Source: Atribacteria bacterium SCGC AAA255-G05 (GTDB lineage Bacteria > Atribacterota > Phoenicimicrobiia > Phoenicimicrobiales > Phoenicimicrobiaceae). Taken from it: a stretch of 8,000 bases of DNA. The position numbers were made by a program, and so were the translations under genes. The notes beneath the pieces are model-generated. The model saw nothing but the letters and a program-made list of their open reading frames with translations, searched no databases and was not told the origin of the DNA. This document shows, piece after piece, positions 5,579 to 8,000 of the stretch (position 1 is its first letter; each line of letters begins with the position of its first letter). Location of the stretch: NCBI GenBank assembly GCA_000405605.1, contig ASPA01000084.1, positions 1 through 8,000 of the forward strand, read 5' to 3'.

Positions 5579-6160
5579 ATGACAATAAATTGGATAGATG
5601 TATCGATAATGATAATAATCTTATTGAATATGATTATTGGGATACGTCGCGGAATTATTAGAGGGATAATAAATTTAATAGGAGTTATCACTGCAATTTT
5701 CCTGGCAATTTTTTGGTTTAAAGAGGTTGGAGAATTTATAAGCTCACATAGTCAAATAAGCGGGGAGATAGCAAACATATTAGGTTTTGCTCTAATATTT
5801 TTAGGAATATATTTAATCGCGAGAATTATTGAAATATTTTTTAAAAAAATACTTTCCCTGTTGTTTGTTTTCTGGATAGACGGTTTAGGGGGAGCTGTGT
5901 TTGGTTTAGTCAAGGGTTCTTTAATAGTGGGAATTTTATTAGTTATAATTACTTTTATTCCTTTACCAGTTTTTTTGAAAGAACAATTAGAAAACTCATT
6001 CTTAGCTAATAGATTTGCAGTTATGACTACAATTGTATATGATTATTTAAAAGATTGGCTGCCTTTAAGCTTTCAGTTTAACACGGAAGAATTTCTTAAA
6101 AAATTCCATCTTAATTTAATTGTTCTAAAAGATACCGCGAAATATTTTGTTAGTATTTAA
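5579..6160 (+). CDS. cvpA: CvpA family inner-membrane protein
   Basis: This 193-residue, very hydrophobic protein has four likely membrane helices (about residues 5-22, 30-48, 62-86 and 104-128). It shows the CvpA family marks: an N-terminal W-x-D start, GIRRGIIRG after the first helix (21-29) and DGLGGAVFGLVKG before the fourth (101-113). The last 65 or so residues form a mostly soluble tail. CvpA was named for colicin V production in E. coli and is linked there to envelope function and purF; its biochemical activity is not settled. AGAAGG at 5565-5570 precedes the ATG by eight bases. In Firmicutes a cvpA gene often stands between pheT and mutS2, as here, but the zapA and polX genes frequently found in that interval are absent. 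Confidence 0.85.
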   Translation: MTINWIDVSIMIIILLNMIIGIRRGIIRGIINLIGVITAIFLAIFWFKEVGEFISSHSQISGEIANILGFALIFLGIYLIARIIEIFFKKILSLLFVFWIDGLGGAVFGLVKGSLIVGILLVIITFIPLPVFLKEQLENSFLANRFAVMTTIVYDYLKDWLPLSFQFNTEEFLKKFHLNLIVLKDTAKYFVSI

Positions 6161-6162
6161 AA

Positions 6163-6170
6163 AAGGTGAG
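6163..6170 (+). promoter_or_regulatory. mutS2 ribosome binding site that supports a TTG start
   Basis: AAGGTGAG lies directly after the cvpA stop and ends seven bases before the TTG at 6178. The ATG at 6171 is in another frame and meets a stop after four codons. The TTG gives the expected N-terminus for the family. Confidence 0.75.
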
Positions 6171-6177
6171 ATGTATT

Positions 6178-8000
6178 TTGGATGAGCATACATTTTCAGT
6201 TTTAGAATTTTCAAAAATCAAAAAGCAATTAAAAGAAAAAATATCCACTGCTATTGGTAAATTAATCGTAGAAAATATTACTCCTAAGATTAATTTTCCC
6301 CAAATTTTTAATACTCAAAGAGAAACTACTGAAATGCGAGAAATCATTTCTTACGACGGAACCCCTCCCTTTTCCAGGTTAGAGGACATTGGTAGTGAAT
6401 TAAAAAGATCTGCAATTAAGGGAGCTATCCTTGATGCAAAAAAAATTATAAAAATATTAAAAGTTTTAAAAACTTCTCGCTTGATTAAAAAGTTTCTATT
6501 GAAAACCAAAGAAAAATATCCTTTGATTAGAGAGAGAGCAGAAAAAATACAAACTTTCTCCGAATTAGAGAAAGAAATAATCCAATGTATCGATGAAGAT
6601 GGAGTAGTTTTAGACCGAGCGAGCCCGGAGTTAAGGAAGATTAGAAGAGATATAATAAAAAAGGAACAAGCTCTGAAAAATAAATTGGAAACTATTATCA
6701 AGTCTTCCCGTTTTGCCGTCATTATTCAAGAACCTTTAATAACTGTAAGACAAAATAGGTACGTTATACCTGTAAAGCAAGAAAAAAAAGCAAAATTTCC
6801 CGGAATAGTTCACGATAAATCTGATAGCGGAGCTACTTTATTTATTGAGCCCTTTGTAGTGGTAGAGTTAAATAATTTGCTCCGTCAATTAATTAAGGAT
6901 GAAGAACAAGAGATATTAAAAATTCTGCAAAGAATAACCTCACTTATCGGAGAAAGGGCACAAGAAATTAATGATAGTGTTTTAAGCCTGGGCGAGATTG
7001 ATTTTATTTATGCCCGAGCAGTATTAGCGGATAAAATGAAAGCAGTAGAACCAAAAATAAACCAAGATGGCTTTATTAATCTTATACAGGCAAGACATCC
7101 TTTGTTACAGGGTCCTGTCGTTCCCATTAATATAAATTTGGGAAAAGCATTTAATATTTTAGTAATTACCGGCCCCAATACAGGAGGTAAGACGGTTACC
7201 TTGAAAACCGTGGGCATACTTACTCTCATGGCTCAATGTGGATTACACATTCCCGCTGCCCAGGGGAGCGAGGTATCTATTTTTAAAAAGATATTCTGTG
7301 ATATAGGAGACGAACAGAGCATAGAACAAAATTTAAGCACCTTTTCTTCTCATATGAAGCATATAGTTCAAATTTTAAGGGCTGCTGATTCTAAATCTCT
7401 TGTATTACTTGATGAATTGGGTGCAGGGACAGATCCTACAGAGGGAGCAGCTTTAGGTATGGCAGTTTTAGATTTCTTAGGTAAAGAAAAATCCAGGGTA
7501 ATAGCAACCACTCATCATGATTCTTTAAAGACTTATGCATATTTAACCAAAGGAGTATCTAATGCGCGCGTTGAATTTGATGAGGAAACCTTAAAGCCGA
7601 CATTTGAGATTTCTATCGGATTACCCGGCAAGAGTTGCGCTTTTATAATTGCCCAAAAATTAGGTTTAGCCACAGAAGTTGTTTCTCAAGCTCAGAGCTT
7701 TTTATCTCAGGAAAAAATTAAAGCAGATAATTTGATTGAAAAAATCGAACAAGACAAAAAACTAATCGAGAAAGAAAAAAATTTGATAGAAGCTGCTAAA
7801 GAAGAGAGTGTTGAAATTAGAGATAAATTAGAAAAAGAATTAAACAAAATAGAAGAGAACAAAAAGGAAATAATTCTAAAAACCTACCAAGAAGCAGAAA
7901 AGATATTAAAGGAAACTCAGAATAGAGCTGAAAAGATAATGGAGAAATTGAACAAGAAGGGGGTTTTTAGTAAGGAGTCTAAAGGTCCTTTGCTAAAACA
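6178..8000 (+). CDS. mutS2: MutS2 ATPase, 3' end outside the window
   Basis: MutS2 is a MutS-like ABC ATPase not tied to mismatch repair. In Bacillus it acts on collided ribosomes, and in other species it suppresses recombination. The 607 codons visible run open to the window edge; full proteins have about 780 residues, so the KOW and Smr nuclease domains should lie just beyond. The N-terminal LEFSKIKKQL fits the family start. The core/lever region includes VRQNRYVIPVKQE (190-202) and GIVHDKSDSGATLFIEP (209-225). The ATPase has Walker A GPNTGGKT (332-339), a signature-like STFSSHM (387-393), Walker B LVLLDE ending at D412-E413, and the switch TTHH (444-447). A lysine- and glutamate-rich coiled coil fills about 515-595. 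It starts 17 bases after cvpA, so co-expression is likely. Confidence 0.94.
   Translation, partial: MDEHTFSVLEFSKIKKQLKEKISTAIGKLIVENITPKINFPQIFNTQRETTEMREIISYDGTPPFSRLEDIGSELKRSAIKGAILDAKKIIKILKVLKTSRLIKKFLLKTKEKYPLIRERAEKIQTFSELEKEIIQCIDEDGVVLDRASPELRKIRRDIIKKEQALKNKLETIIKSSRFAVIIQEPLITVRQNRYVIPVKQEKKAKFPGIVHDKSDSGATLFIEPFVVVELNNLLRQLIKDEEQEILKILQRITSLIGERAQEINDSVLSLGEIDFIYARAVLADKMKAVEPKINQDGFINLIQARHPLLQGPVVPININLGKAFNILVITGPNTGGKTVTLKTVGILTLMAQCGLHIPAAQGSEVSIFKKIFCDIGDEQSIEQNLSTFSSHMKHIVQILRAADSKSLVLLDELGAGTDPTEGAALGMAVLDFLGKEKSRVIATTHHDSLKTYAYLTKGVSNARVEFDEETLKPTFEISIGLPGKSCAFIIAQKLGLATEVVSQAQSFLSQEKIKADNLIEKIEQDKKLIEKEKNLIEAAKEESVEIRDKLEKELNKIEENKKEIILKTYQEAEKILKETQNRAEKIMEKLNKKGVFSKESKGPLLK

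Noticed and set aside
6351..6722. A minus-strand ORF of 123 codons within mutS2.
   Set aside because: It lies opposite a continuous mutS2 frame with conserved MutS2 motifs on both sides; its Phe/Ile/Ser-rich product is typical of an antisense shadow.

Overview
This window is a bacterial housekeeping region on the + strand, visibly AT-rich. It holds two conserved blocks: the IF3 operon (infC-rpmI-rplT) and a phenylalanyl-tRNA synthetase block (T-box leader-pheS-pheT) followed by cvpA and mutS2. All seven protein genes read rightwards. I see no tRNA, rRNA, CRISPR array, transposase, phage gene or unknown protein-coding system.

The organism cannot be named from the sequence. A T-box in front of pheS, strong AGGAGG-type Shine-Dalgarno (SD) sites, TTG starts, a four-cysteine motif in PheS and the order pheS-pheT-cvpA-mutS2 all resemble Firmicutes. 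The larger-than-usual intergenic gaps filled with short periodic repeats are unlike a compact Bacillus-type operon. They would fit an uncultivated, low-GC, anaerobe-like lineage; this last point is inference.

Layout: 1-184 is an AT-rich leader with a TATAAT box and a small hairpin that overlaps the infC SD. infC (185-697) starts at ATT, the rare codon class IF3 uses to sense its own level. rpmI (732-929) and rplT (1028-1384) follow. 1385-1711 holds a complete T-box riboswitch whose specifier reads UUC (Phe) and whose UGGU bulge fits tRNA-Phe, ending in an intrinsic terminator. pheS (TTG start, 1712-2731) is separated from pheT (2968-5397) by 236 bases bounded by near-perfect 27-base inverted arms built from heptamers of type CGTATNT. 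5398-5578 carries another in-phase 7-base-periodic array, then an 8-base-periodic array. cvpA (5579-6160) and mutS2 (TTG start at 6178, cut by the window end) close the region.

How the genes work together: the first block makes an initiation factor and two proteins of the large ribosomal subunit. The second charges tRNA-Phe under control of uncharged tRNA-Phe. MutS2 is known in Bacillus as a factor acting on collided ribosomes and as a suppressor of recombination. The proteins are ordinary. The part worth a second look is the non-coding DNA, where several short-word repeat families with strict 7- or 8-base periods sit inside an operon-like gene cluster.
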